NCBI GenBank assembly: GCA_026119935.1
Contig: JALRMH010000015.1
Location: 248,001-312,000, forward strand
Source: Endothia cerciana
Taxonomy: Eukaryota > Ascomycota > Sordariomycetes > Diaporthales > Cryphonectriaceae
Length of the DNA stretch: 64,000 nt
Reading direction: 5' to 3'
Below, piece by piece: positions 47,245 through 57,344 of the stretch (position 1 is its first letter; each line of letters starts with the position of its first letter). Position numbers and translations under genes: made by a program. The notes beneath the pieces are model-generated. The model saw only the letters and a program-made list of their open reading frames with translations, was not told where the DNA came from and did not search any database.

Positions 47245-48435
47245 ATGGCGCCTGAAGATGGTCTCGTCCGCCTGAAGGAGTACGATGTCAAGGACAGCAA
47301 CGTCGAGCTCATCGGCAGCGACCTCGACCACAAGGTGAAGTACAACAGCGCCGCCAGCGAGCCCGCATGGAACGACGGGCAGGTCGGCGTGACGGCGGGG
47401 CTGCACATCTGGCGCATCGAGGACTTCGAGGTGGTCCCCTGGCCCAGGGGGAAGTACGGCCAGTTCCTCGACGGCGACAGCTTCATCGTGCTGCACTCGT
47501 ACAAGGTCGGGGCCTCGGACGGCCAGGAGGGGCTCGGCCACGACATCTTCTTCTGGCTCGGCAGCCACACCTCCCAGGACGAGGCGGGCGTCGCGGCATA
47601 CAAGACCGTCGAGCTGGACGAGTTCCTGCACGGCAAGGCGAGCCAGCACCGGGAGATCCAGGAGAGCCCCAGCGACGCGTTCATGGAGCTGTTCCCCAAG
47701 ATCCAGATCCGCTCCGGCGGCGTGCGCTCCGGGTTCAGGCACGTCGAGGAGGAGCCGAAGGAGGAGGTGCTCACCCTGCTGCGTGTCTTCAAGCACCCTG
47801 GCTCCAAGCGCGACTCCGTGGTTGTGTACGAGGTCGAGCCGACCTGGCAGAGCCTGGATGAGGACGACGTGTTCGTCCTCGACAAGGGCGACAAGATCTT
47901 CGTCTGGCAGGGGAGGAAGTGCAGCCCCATGGAGAAGGCGAAGTCGGCCCAGGTGGTGCACGATATGACCCTCGCCAAGCATATCGACGTCGAGGTCCTC
48001 TCACAGACGGAATCGCGGTCGAGGGTGGTGGTCGAGATGCTGGGCGGGGACAAGGACTCGATACCGGCCTCCGAGGAGTACCACAAGCCGAAGCCATTCA
48101 ACAGGCCAGCCGGGGGGGCGAGGGGGAAGAAGCTATTCAAACTCAGCGACGCGTCTGGTCAGCTGAGCTTTGGCATGGTCAAGGAGGGTGCGCCAATAGC
48201 TAAGTCGGACCTGGATGGGAACGACGTCTTCATCCTGGACGATGCTGGCAAGGCGATCTGGGTGTGGCAAGGTGCCGGCGCCAGCAAGGCCGAGAAGGCC
48301 GCGTGGCTCAAGGTTGCGCAGGCCTACGTGCGGCAGTTGCAGGGTGGCGATGACCAGGCTGCACACCTCACGCCGATCGCCAAGGTCGTCGAGGGTAGCG
48401 AGAGTCCTGCCTTTGTGAGAGCAATTACGGCCTGA
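47245..48435 (+). CDS. gelsolin/severin/fragmin-type actin regulator
   Basis: A 396-residue, single-exon protein with three gelsolin-like repeats, the size and layout of severin and Physarum fragmin, which sever and cap actin filaments in a calcium-dependent way. Repeat 1 runs from about residue 50 (GLHIWRIEDFEVVPWP, GQFLDGDSFIVLHSYK, DIFFWLGSHTSQDEAGVAAYKTVELDE). Repeat 2 starts near RVFKHPGSKRDSVVVYEVEP with DDVFVLDKGDKIFVWQG. Repeat 3 holds LFKLSDASGQLSF and DVFILDDAGKAIWVWQG. The D-x-F/W patterns and QDEAG motif are typical for the calcium sites. ATG 47245 was chosen; the upstream frame starts at GTG and lacks an ATG. The coding sequence is strongly G/C-biased at third positions, suggesting high expression. 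Gelsolin-repeat genes are patchy in fungi. Confidence 0.93.
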   Translation: MAPEDGLVRLKEYDVKDSNVELIGSDLDHKVKYNSAASEPAWNDGQVGVTAGLHIWRIEDFEVVPWPRGKYGQFLDGDSFIVLHSYKVGASDGQEGLGHDIFFWLGSHTSQDEAGVAAYKTVELDEFLHGKASQHREIQESPSDAFMELFPKIQIRSGGVRSGFRHVEEEPKEEVLTLLRVFKHPGSKRDSVVVYEVEPTWQSLDEDDVFVLDKGDKIFVWQGRKCSPMEKAKSAQVVHDMTLAKHIDVEVLSQTESRSRVVVEMLGGDKDSIPASEEYHKPKPFNRPAGGARGKKLFKLSDASGQLSFGMVKEGAPIAKSDLDGNDVFILDDAGKAIWVWQGAGASKAEKAAWLKVAQAYVRQLQGGDDQAAHLTPIAKVVEGSESPAFVRAITA

Positions 48436-49090
48436 GCACCATGAGCTGTCATATAAGAGGGCTAGGTCTTTTTTTTTGAATCTTCAATACCGCCATAATG
48501 GGACTTCATAATGTGTGATGCTCGTTTCTTCCGCGATGTGATCCCTCTCTAGCAGCAACAGACTCGCGTCATTCGCTCGACCTCACTCACCACTAGGCGC
48601 TCGGCCGGCTCTGATACTGTCCCGACGACGAGCTCCCAGAAGGTGACGGACACAACGCCCTTTCGTCGCCTCGAGCGATTCTTGGCTTGTCACCGACTAG
48701 CCAAGGCGTGGCCGAGTTTCGTCGCTTAGGTACATCCAAGTCGCGGCATCGTAGAGCATCTTAGAGGTGATTGTGGAAGTTCGTAGCCTATGAATGCTGT
48801 TGTCTGCACTATTCAGAAGTCAATGCTCCAATGAGCAACACGGTAGGCATCTTCAGCGCTTCTCCTGATCAAACAGGTTCAGACTTGCAGAGTAGAATGG
48901 CAGAATGCGTGCCCCGGCAGCCAGACGGTGTCGACATACCCAAATCAATCTTAACTGCGCTATACTTCTAGTCCAGTTAGGGAGCTATCGAGAGTCTTGA
49001 GACGCAAAGAGATAAAAATCTTGACCATAGATAAGACGGTCTTATGTAAAGGCCTCAGCTCACGACCGAGCGGAGTGTGATATGGGCGGT
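48436..49090. other. convergent 3' intergenic region
   Basis: No gene recognised between the convergent gelsolin-type and AKR7-type genes; a T8 run follows the first stop by ~30 bp. Confidence 0.5.
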
Positions 49091-50168
49091 CTAGTGGAAA
49101 TAAGGCTTGCACACCCCCTTCACAATCGCCCATCCTTCATCAAAGGCCTTCACCATCTCGTCCGGCAGAGGCCCCTTCTCCAGGTTCGTCATATTCTCCT
49201 CTAGCTGGGCCGCACTGCTTGCTCCGGTTATGACAGCATCTCCGTGCTCCCTCTTCATCAGACTATGGTGGCTCACCCATCTTACCGCCGCTTCGGCCGT
49301 TGTCATACCCAGCTTCCTCGCAGCAGGACGAATTATGTCCAGCGCGTCGAAGTACGCATCATTCCAATACCTTCCACGATAGTTCGCACCCTGCGTCCTG
49401 TTCGGGTCGAACCGGCTCCCTTGCTCGTGCTCGGCGGTATCCCGCTGGTACCGATCCGTGAGCATACCGCCGGCCACAGGGTTGAACTCATAGAATGCGA
49501 TGCCGTAGTGTCGGAGACACGGGAACAACTCAGGCTCAACAGCTCGATGCAAAGCATTATAGACGCCCTGGTAGACATCCGGCTTCTTCCAGCCGTGCCT
49601 CTCACAGAGCTCACAGAGCTGAGCCACCTCCCAGGCAGCATAGTTTGAGATCCCGAACCGCCTGAAGTACCCCGCCTTGTATAGCTCGTTGACGGCCTCG
49701 AGCGTCTCGGCATAGGGGGTCTGATGGTCTGGGGCGTGGAGATACCACATGTCCACCCTGTCGGTCTGCAGGGCGTCGAGGCTCTCCTTCAGCGCGGGGC
49801 CGAGGTCATCCCTCCGGTGGGTGTAGCTCTTCACGCCCGGCTGCAGGCGGCGGCGGGGAGACAGCTTCGTGTCCATGACGATACCGCGCTCTTGCCATTT
49901 GAGCCGGCCGAGATACTCCTCGGACGAGCCGCCGCCGTACACGCGCGCCGAGTCGATCTCGTTGTGTCCGTGGGCCTGGAACACGTCGAGGATCTTGGCG
50001 CAGTCTTCCAAATCGTGGACACGGGCTTGCTCGGCGCCTGCGGGTGAGGTTAGCCCCCGTTGCACCATCGATGCTAAAGAGGAAATGCGGTTAGGCCTTG
50101 CCTTCCTTGCCCAGCGTCATTGCGCCGAAGACGATTTTGAGCGCTGTCTGAGGCTGAGTTGACGCCAT
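49091..50168 (-). CDS. AKR7-type aldo-keto reductase (aflatoxin aldehyde reductase-like)
   Basis: A 337-residue NADPH-dependent aldehyde reductase of family AKR7, whose members reduce dialdehydes, succinic semialdehyde and similar carbonyls in the cytosol. Exon 1 is 50168-50102 (MASTQPQTALKIVFG) and exon 2 is 50037-49091. They can be joined in frame only by a GC-AG intron (50038-50101; donor GAAG|GCAAGG, acceptor CCCGCAG), giving the conserved TLGKEGAEQARVHD. Catalytic residues are visible: Asp and Tyr in DSARVYGGG, Lys in MDTKLSP, His in WYLHAPDH. The NADP-binding ITGASS...QLEEN region is near the C-terminus, and the final YF is typical. A 13-bp tandem repeat stands in the promoter 80-120 bp upstream. 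Confidence 0.93.
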
Positions 50169-51795
50169 GATGATCTCAAGTCGTTCTGTGGATGCGGTCG
50201 TCCGGTGATGAGTGGTTTGGAAACTGCCTAGAAGGTAGCTCTGTACTACTGCGACGCTCTACTGCGACGCTCTACTGCGACGCTCTACTGCAATGTTAAA
50301 TACCCCTACCTCCTGCTGTGGCAATCAGGCTCGTCCTGGGCGGGTCTCACTCCCGGTGCCGTCTCGGCCGGCGATAGCACTCACAATGCGAGGATTCCCG
50401 CGCCCCAACAACAAGCCGACGGGCTATGAGGTTGTATAAGCGGTTGACTATGTATGAGTCATTGGGCGCGCCCGCCCTGGGTCGGTTTAGCTGGTTGCCA
50501 AACAGCAAAGACCACGGACGAGGAGCGAGGCCTCAGTCAGTGGTGCCGATCTTCGGAGATGATACAATTAAATTACCACCGGTCATTGCCGAGGGGTTCT
50601 TGTTAAAGTGGCTTCTGTTGTGCAACGTGTGGTCATGATATCCCGTCCCCTTTACGTGGGCCATACTTCCGTATTTACGAACCTGTCTCCGTCCGCGATG
50701 GTATATGTCTGACAGACACTCGAGTACATATGTTTTCTCACGTACCTAGATAGTCTTTTCTAGTCATCTGAATTAGACCAAATGCAATTCGCTTTGCTCG
50801 TTAGACTGGTTGCGTTGTAGAGGGTTTGAATTGAAGCTAGCATCGTCTTGTCACCCTCTCGCTTCTACCAGCCAATGCTGGTATCACCCAGTCATGTATG
50901 TACCTTGACGAGAGGTAGCTTCTCGTAGCGTATGTCTCTGTTTAAGGGAAGGAGAATTCTAACCCTCTCATTTGATAGCTCTCTTGAATGGCATGTGTCG
51001 GGTCCTACGTTCTTACGTCCGAGTGAACAAGTGTGGTGAAAGCCACGATTCCCGCCCTTCGTTCCGTTTATTTTTAATTTTTTTTTTCCATCTTGCTCTT
51101 CCGCCATTCAAACTTGCCATGTCAGTAGTCCAAATCTCTCTGTTGATGGTGAAATTCGATACCTAGACAAGTATGCCTATGCATGTTTCTGAGACTCTTT
51201 TCGTAGCTTCAAGATCGCATTGAGGAGGTTGCAGACTCGTTGTCTCCGTCATCACTTTTCTGATCCTGATAATGCTTGACTAGGTGGAAAAGCCTGGTAA
51301 ACATGGGAGAATAAAGGTGACCGAAGATGTATTAAAGTCTGTGAGCTACTGGTAGGTATTAATCTGCCCCTTGCCTTCAGAAAGAACCTTTACATCACTC
51401 GCAGCCCTCACGCCCAGCGTTCCACGGGCGTCGTACCCCCTTCGTCCAGCGAAGAAAAGAAAGAAAACAAGAAGAAGAACAGAGAAAGTTGAAAAGGAAA
51501 AGGGGAGAAGACAAGAAGAGCTCTTCAGCAAGTGCTTTCACATACATCCTTAGGCGGTTTTGTGTCCCACCTTCCTATCCGCTCCATTTACCTCCTCGTC
51601 TTGGCTTTTTGTCTCTGACCGCCTGCGTTGCTCCTAGTGTAGATCTTCCCCAACTTCGCCCTCGCCAAGCTCAATCCCCAAGACGTGTCTGGTAATTCTG
51701 TTTAGCAGGAGTTGTCTGATAAGCCCGAGGTAATTACCACGTAGCCAGTCTCAAGATACGTACCAGATGATCACGCTGATTGGCACTCCCGGATA
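50169..51795. other. intergenic region without recognised gene
   Basis: Contains the AKR7 promoter with its tandem repeat (50247-50291) and an A/G-rich stretch around 51445-51520. No gene recognised. Confidence 0.5.
50247..50291 (-). repeat. 13-bp tandem repeat in AKR7 promoter
   Basis: Three perfect copies of TACTGCGACGCTC (50247-50285) followed by a partial fourth (TACTGC). It lies 79-123 bp upstream of the start codon and could be a cluster of regulator sites or a simple slippage product. Confidence 0.85.
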
Positions 51796-52790
51796 TTAGT
51801 AGTCACTGATACTGCTTGAAGAAACACTGCTGCCTCCATCGCCGGACCCCGACAGATGGCGAGCGTTGCCTTCGCCATTTGTTCCATTGGAAGGCAAGCT
51901 CCCGCCAGCCCTGTAGGACCTCTCCTGCCCTGCCCCCTGTCCTCCGTCTCGCTGGTTCCTGGGCGAGCGTCTCAGCGCCGGGTTCTGTTCTCGGCCCAGA
52001 GCCTGGGCCTGTCTGTAGCGTTCCCACACCTCGTCTTCATCCAGCTTTCTCAAGATGTCGACATCTTCCCGGAGTCGTGCCTCGGATACGGGCTGTAGGG
52101 TCCACGACAAGAGCTGTTCCGGCTGGACTCGGGTCCCGTCGCCGCGCTGAAGCCACCTGACACAGCCAAAACACGGCGGTATGTGGTATGCATCTCCGAA
52201 TTCTTGGACGCAGCGGTGCAGGATGGCTACAATGTCTCCGCCGCTGATACTATAAGCATGCGGCGTGAGGATATCAGCGCTTTGTATCTTTCCAGGAGGA
52301 AGCTCAGGAGAACGCCCCCTGCCGATCCCATCACCTACTGAGCGAGCTCTCCTTCGGGCGGCTGGATCGTGAAGCGCAGCGTCCTGAACCAGAGCAGCTC
52401 CACGTACGTCTCCAGCTCGTAAAGGTCCGCACTGCTGAAGTCCCAGAGCAGGTTCTGGAAGTTCTGTGAGCGTGCCAGCCTTTCCTCCAGGGCCCTGACG
52501 TCTTGAGCTCTGATCTGGGTGTACTCAGTCTGGGGTATGCCGACGGGCCGGCAGCGATCCCCACTTGAGTCACACAGCCGGATGGGTGGGCGGCTGTTGT
52601 CCCTCTCGGACACGTGTAGAAGGTTATTGTTGGACCCTATGTCTAGGTGGTCCACAACAGCCCAGAAGCGTAGTTCAGCTGCATCGACTTGGGCCTGGCG
52701 ATCGAGGGCCATATCAGCTTCACTGGGAGACCTAGTGTTCGTCTGCCTGTGGTATGTTGTGGATGTTGTGTGCCTACTTCGTGAAGACAT
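51796..52790 (-). CDS. hypothetical two-exon protein
   Basis: I do not recognise this 311-residue protein. Exon 1 is 52790-52339 (ATG, MSSRSRHTTSTTYHRQTNTR) and exon 2 is 52279-51796. A 59-bp intron (donor GTAGGT, acceptor ACAAAG) joins ...GELA-H-ADILTPHAYS in frame. The N-terminal ~30 residues are Ser/Thr/Arg-rich. The middle is ordered and predicted helical, with a long helix-like stretch RAQDVRALEERLARSQNFQN and the Trp/Cys-containing sequence YHIPPCFGCVRWLQRG. A second helical segment (SEARLREDVDILRKLDEDEV) follows. The last ~70 residues are Gly/Ser/Arg-rich and end SSVSSSSISDY. No signal peptide or membrane segment is seen. Without the intron two shorter frames would be called separately, so the join is the main uncertainty. 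Confidence 0.6.
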
Positions 52791-53700
52791 GATGAATATT
52801 GTCTTATCCAGTGTATTATTCTGTCGATGGATGTTCAGTGCTGGAGGGTGCTTAAGGTGTCTTGAGTATTTCAAACGTGTATCTCGGTCCCGGAGTCGCT
52901 GTTGTGTGTATAGAGAGAGAGATAGACGGAGAGAGACAGCACAATGCCAAACTTAAATAAGCTCTCTCGGCGAGCCGGTGAATAGCTTGACGAAGACCAT
53001 GACAGACGAGGCCGTCGCAGTCGTCATGGGATTGCACTGCCCGGCGGTGATTAGTTAGCTGTTCCTTCCAATGCGATCCCACGCACTCAGTCACAGCAGC
53101 CCAGGCAGGAGCGAATATGAGATTTAAGTGATCCCGAGTCGCCAGTCAGCCTAACAAGAACAGGACGGGCGGGACTTGCACCTAGCTACGCACCCGAGAG
53201 TGTAACGAGCCATTGCAGTGACAAAAGCAGCGATAGCAGTAGCGCAGCATCTATTCCTGGCTGCCCGGGTATTTCACACCTATAAAACAAGCAACAGAGA
53301 AGAGGGGCCTTTGAAACCTTTCTTTTCATGGGTATCTATCTGATGTGTCTCACACGCACAAAATGCCGTCCCACCTGCCACAAGACAACCTGATCAGCCA
53401 TTGCCCTGACACCGTGCGTAAGGATAGGGCGGACACAAACAAGCTGACCCAAACATGCCACCAAATACATATCTATAGTGCCGAAGAACTCCGTGCTGGC
53501 GGTGATCTCGAGATAATTCCTTGAGCTGCTGATCCGAGACAGTGAGGATCCCTCCTCCCCCCCCCCCCCAACCCCCCCTGGGGAATTCCCGTAAAGTAAC
53601 CCGGCGGACGAACAACACCATCCCCCCCGTTGTTTCCGGCTTTGCGCCGGGATGGCCCCGATCCATCCGTGGTGGCTGTGGCAGTCTGCTCCTGGCGGGC
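52791..53700. other. intergenic region with C13 tract
   Basis: Holds the promoter of the hypothetical gene (with GA-rich repeats near 52911-52938) and the 3' flank of LIS1. C13 at 53557-53569 is ~130 bp past the LIS1 stop and reads as G13 on the LIS1 coding strand. No gene recognised. Confidence 0.5.
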
Positions 53701-55232
53701 TCAGTTTGCGAATATCCTCACGTTCAGATCCACACTCCCTGTCGCAATCACACATCGAATCTGGACATCATTGCCGGCGGGACCCTTCTTCGGCGTCGAC
53801 GCCCCGTTGGATCCATTTTCTCCGTTGGTTGCAGCGGGCGCGTTCTTGACTATCCCGGGAGCCCATCTCAGGCAGCTTACAAAGTGCGCGTGCACATCAT
53901 CGAGCTTCTTGACGCACTTGCCCTCCTGCGCCAGGTCCCAGCAACGCAGCGTCTTGTCGTCGCTGACGGACAGCAGGTACTTGCCGCCAGGATGAAACAC
54001 CAGCGCTCGCACCCAGTTATCGTGGCCCACGAGGGCCTTGATGCATGTTCCTTGTGCGTTCCATAGCCTGATGGTCTTATCCCTGCTGCCAGTCGCCATG
54101 AATTCTGCGGATGATGTCGGCGGCGGTGGTTTCTTTAATCCGGCGATTGTTGCGAGGTGCGTATAGGCAGATGCAGGCGCTATCACGGCGCATTCTACGA
54201 CGTGTTCGTGGCCGATGAAGGTGAGCTTGACCTCTGGGTTCGGCACCGAGATGTCCCAGAGACGTGCTGTTTGGTCGTTCCCAGCCGAGAGAAGGAAGTG
54301 CCCGTCAATGGAGGGGCACACGTCGCGCACCCAGTCGGCATGGCCTCGCAAAGTCCTGACGCAGTATCCCGTGGTCACGTCCCATATCCGGAGGGTCTGA
54401 TCCCGGGAAGCGGACACTAGCAGGTTGCTGGATGATGGTGCCCCTGCCGCGCCTGAAGGTATGAAACGTACGGCAGACACGCTGTGGTCGTGGCCGGGAA
54501 AAGTTCTGATGTTTTTGTACTCGTCTGAAGGGTCCCACAGCTTGATGGTCAGGTCGCTCGAGCAGCTCGCCAGCAGTGTGCCCCCTCTTGGCCCGCCGAA
54601 ATCAACATCCAATACAGCTTTTGTGTGACCTTTGACTGTCCTTTCCAGCTCTCCTAGTTCCCAATCCCATATCTTGATGGTCGTGTCTTCCGAGCCGGAT
54701 GCCAGAGAAGAGAAGACCGGGTGGAAGGCCACGCAAGTGACCGGCTTCTGGTGTGATTGGAGGGTATGCCGCGCAGGCGCCTTGGGCAGCCAGCTCGCGG
54801 GATCCTGGTTTCGCCTGGAGAGTGAGGTCGGTGTTGCATTGTCGATCTCGGATTGCAGGGCAGCTGACCGCGACTCAAGCTCCATTATCTGTGACCGGTG
54901 CCAGGTCAGCATCGCCACGGTACGGTCTCGTAGCCACGCATGAGGAGGGGCTCACCTTTTTCTGCAGACGGACCACGCTGGTCCATTTCTTTTCGAGAAG
55001 ACCCTCATATTTCTTGACGGTGTTGACGTCGAGGGTCTCCTCAGACAGACCCAGCTCCTCCCGCAGGACCGCAGCGGTGTTTGGGAGGTTGTTTGCCGAG
55101 AGGTACGCAATGATGGACTTGTGCCTGCCAGCGGCCGTTAGCCCCCGCAACAGCGAAGCGACGAGTGGTTTGTCGGGAACGAGGGTAGACTTGCAGCTCC
55201 TCAGCCTGGCGATTTGTCAATATTTGGCTCAT
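53701..55232 (-). CDS. nuclear distribution protein PAC-1/NudF (LIS1)
   Basis: The fungal LIS1 orthologue, which binds cytoplasmic dynein with NudE to drive nuclear migration and hyphal growth. Three exons (55232-55195, 55124-54956, 54888-53701) give 464 residues. The LisH dimerisation motif is at about 9-41 (KSIIAYLSANNLPNTAAVLREEL), followed by a coiled coil (about 55-90), then seven WD40 blades, each ending in sequences like IKIWDW, IKLWDP, LRIWDV, ARLWDI, IRLWNA and LRCWDL. Intron 1 (55125-55194) must use a GC donor (CT|GCAAGT) to rebuild the universally conserved AEELHKSI; the nearby GT donor breaks the frame. A G-rich tract just upstream (55273-55283) is C11 on the coding strand. It is divergent from the Stu2-type gene. 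Confidence 0.97.
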
Positions 55233-57344
55233 CGTGCCCTCTCTCCCCGGCCTAGCTGCCCCCGTCGACGTTGGGGGGGGGGGTGCTGGTCAAGCTCGAT
55301 GGCGGTTATGTCGTGGGCGGGGAGGGGAAGTGGACCTGCAGGCGCCTTCATGGGCAGGAAGATGCCCAGCGTCTTCGCCAGTGGTGGTTTTGCGTCGCGC
55401 TGCCTGCCGGGTCTCGGCGTACAGGGTGAGCTAGCCAGGCGAGGTAGAGAGGTGCCGAGGCGATGCTGTCGCTGTCACTGTCACTGTCACACTGGAGCCG
55501 GCACGTCTGGTGGTGGTGGAGGGAGTGTCGTAGGTCCAAGAGGAAGACGGATCTGTGGTGGACGAGAGGTGGTGGACCGCGTGGGCAATTGCGGTCGAGA
55601 TAAGGTTTGGGAGGGGGGGCGGATGGTGATCAGATCGAAAAATCGGTCTGGTCCCTCTTGCCTTTGCCGGCAGCAGAGCAAGAATGTCTGGACGTGTCAG
55701 GGTGGACCGCGCATGAGCAGGGGTTTCTACATAGTACTACTACCACCGCCTGCAGAGGACCTGGCACGGGAGACGAGAACGGGTGGCCATTGAATCGAGA
55801 TGTTGAACGTCTTCCCTGGTCAGCTTGCAGGGGAACGGGCTGGGAGCCCAGAGTCGACAGCCAGAAGCGGACCAAGAAATTAAAAGCACAGCAGGGCAGT
55901 ACGGTGCTCCTCCCCACAGGACGCATGAATGAGCCCGCAGCATCACTCACTGTCCTGCTCGTCCCGCCGTCATCCGTGGCAGGCCTCGAAGCAGCCAGCA
56001 TCTTGACTGACTGACTGGTAGGCACGGTCATTTTCGAGGGAGCATCTCCTTCAACCAAGGATCCCAGGATCCCCTCCTGCACTGCATGCTGCTGCCGCCC
56101 CCCTCCAGAACCTACAGGCAGTAGTAGTACCACAGTATTCCTTACCGCCAGCTGGCGAGCCAGTACAGCAGCTGTCAGGCGTGGGATGGGCCAGGGGGTC
56201 CAGATCGCAGCAGATGCTACTACCTACATGGTACTTCATATTACATACAACATACGTACATACTACGGTAGTGCCGTAGTATGTACGGTAGTACGGTAGT
56301 ATGTACGTATGTACAACGGTGACATCACGTTTCCCCGGCAATCAGCAGGCCGGAGTCATCGGGCATGAACAATGGACTTTGCCTTTTGCATGAAGGGTCA
56401 ACAACAGTCATATGTAAATTATTTTGGGCATGCGGGAGACACGCCACGTCTCCTTCCCACCCCACCTCCACAGACAGTCACCTGTAGAGTCTGGTGCGGA
56501 TCTCTGCTTAAACGCATAGGTTCCTGTTTTGGGGAGGGGGCTTCTCCTGATCCAGGCGGTCCCCACTATCCGGATGCTGCTACTGACTGGTCTGCCCCGC
56601 GCCTGGCCCGAAGTAGTTTGGTACCCCAGAAGCTGGGTGGCTGTTGCTTTTGCTGTTGCTGTCTGTTGCCCTGGCAGCGTCCCACGGCCCTCCCCGAGCC
56701 ACTGGGCCAAACCCCTGATCCCCTGCACAATCCACTCACCTTCTTACTTACCGCCCAAGGTGGAAGGGGACTACAGCTGCCTTTCTGCGGACGAAGATTT
56801 GGGTCCAGGAACCAGCATCGCAGCTAAAACAGGATCCCTCAAGGGCGAGACACACGACACATTCTTTCAGGGACACACCAACCGACGCACGTCCGACTCC
56901 TGCGACCGCGCGCAACCACCAGCATTGGCACTGTCTCGAGCTCTTTCAGCAGGGGGGGTCGCGCTTTTGGAGACTGCAAAGAAGAAGAACCGATCTGCTG
57001 TTTGCGACCGACCGGTAAGGAAGGGAACCCACTCTGCCAGCTCACCACATCACCGCATCACCGCATCACCGCATCCTTGAGGCTGTCGCCTTGTAGCATT
57101 CGCCCTGCCATGCTTATATGGACAACACTGTTGAATATGCCGTCGCCTCCGTACCGTGGACATGACGCGCCGCAAGACCTGGTCAGAGTTCAAGAAGCTA
57201 ACGAGAAGCATAGCTCACGGCTTCAAGCGACAATCCCTCGCCGACGAACGCACCCTCGCAGAAACCTACTCGACCACCAACGTCTCTTCTGGCCCGATAC
57301 CCTCCTCCGACACGGTTGTGACGACACGCCACACGATACCCAAC
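55233..57344. promoter_or_regulatory. divergent region between LIS1 and Stu2 genes
   Basis: The 2.1 kb separates the starts of two microtubule-regulator genes. It contains G11 (55273-55283), a GTCACT-type triplet repeat near 55470-55490, a palindromic element at 56251-56311 and a CATCACCG tandem repeat near 57047-57074. No gene was recognised; the longer open frames here are GC-driven. Confidence 0.45.
56251..56311. repeat. inverted repeat, 16-bp arms
   Basis: The arm at 56251-56266 (CATACGTACATACTAC) is the perfect reverse complement of 56296-56311, with a 29-bp loop that itself contains further GTAGTATGTACGG-like copies. It could form a hairpin or cruciform. Confidence 0.8.

Noticed and set aside
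47146..48140. Long minus-strand frames opposite the gelsolin-type gene
   Set aside because: They mirror the strongly biased codons of the plus-strand gene; no homology or splice sites.
54753..55793. 346-codon plus-strand open frame
   Set aside because: It overlaps the LIS1 5' exons in antisense, contains a poly-Gly/Arg composition and shows no family; GC-rich artefact.
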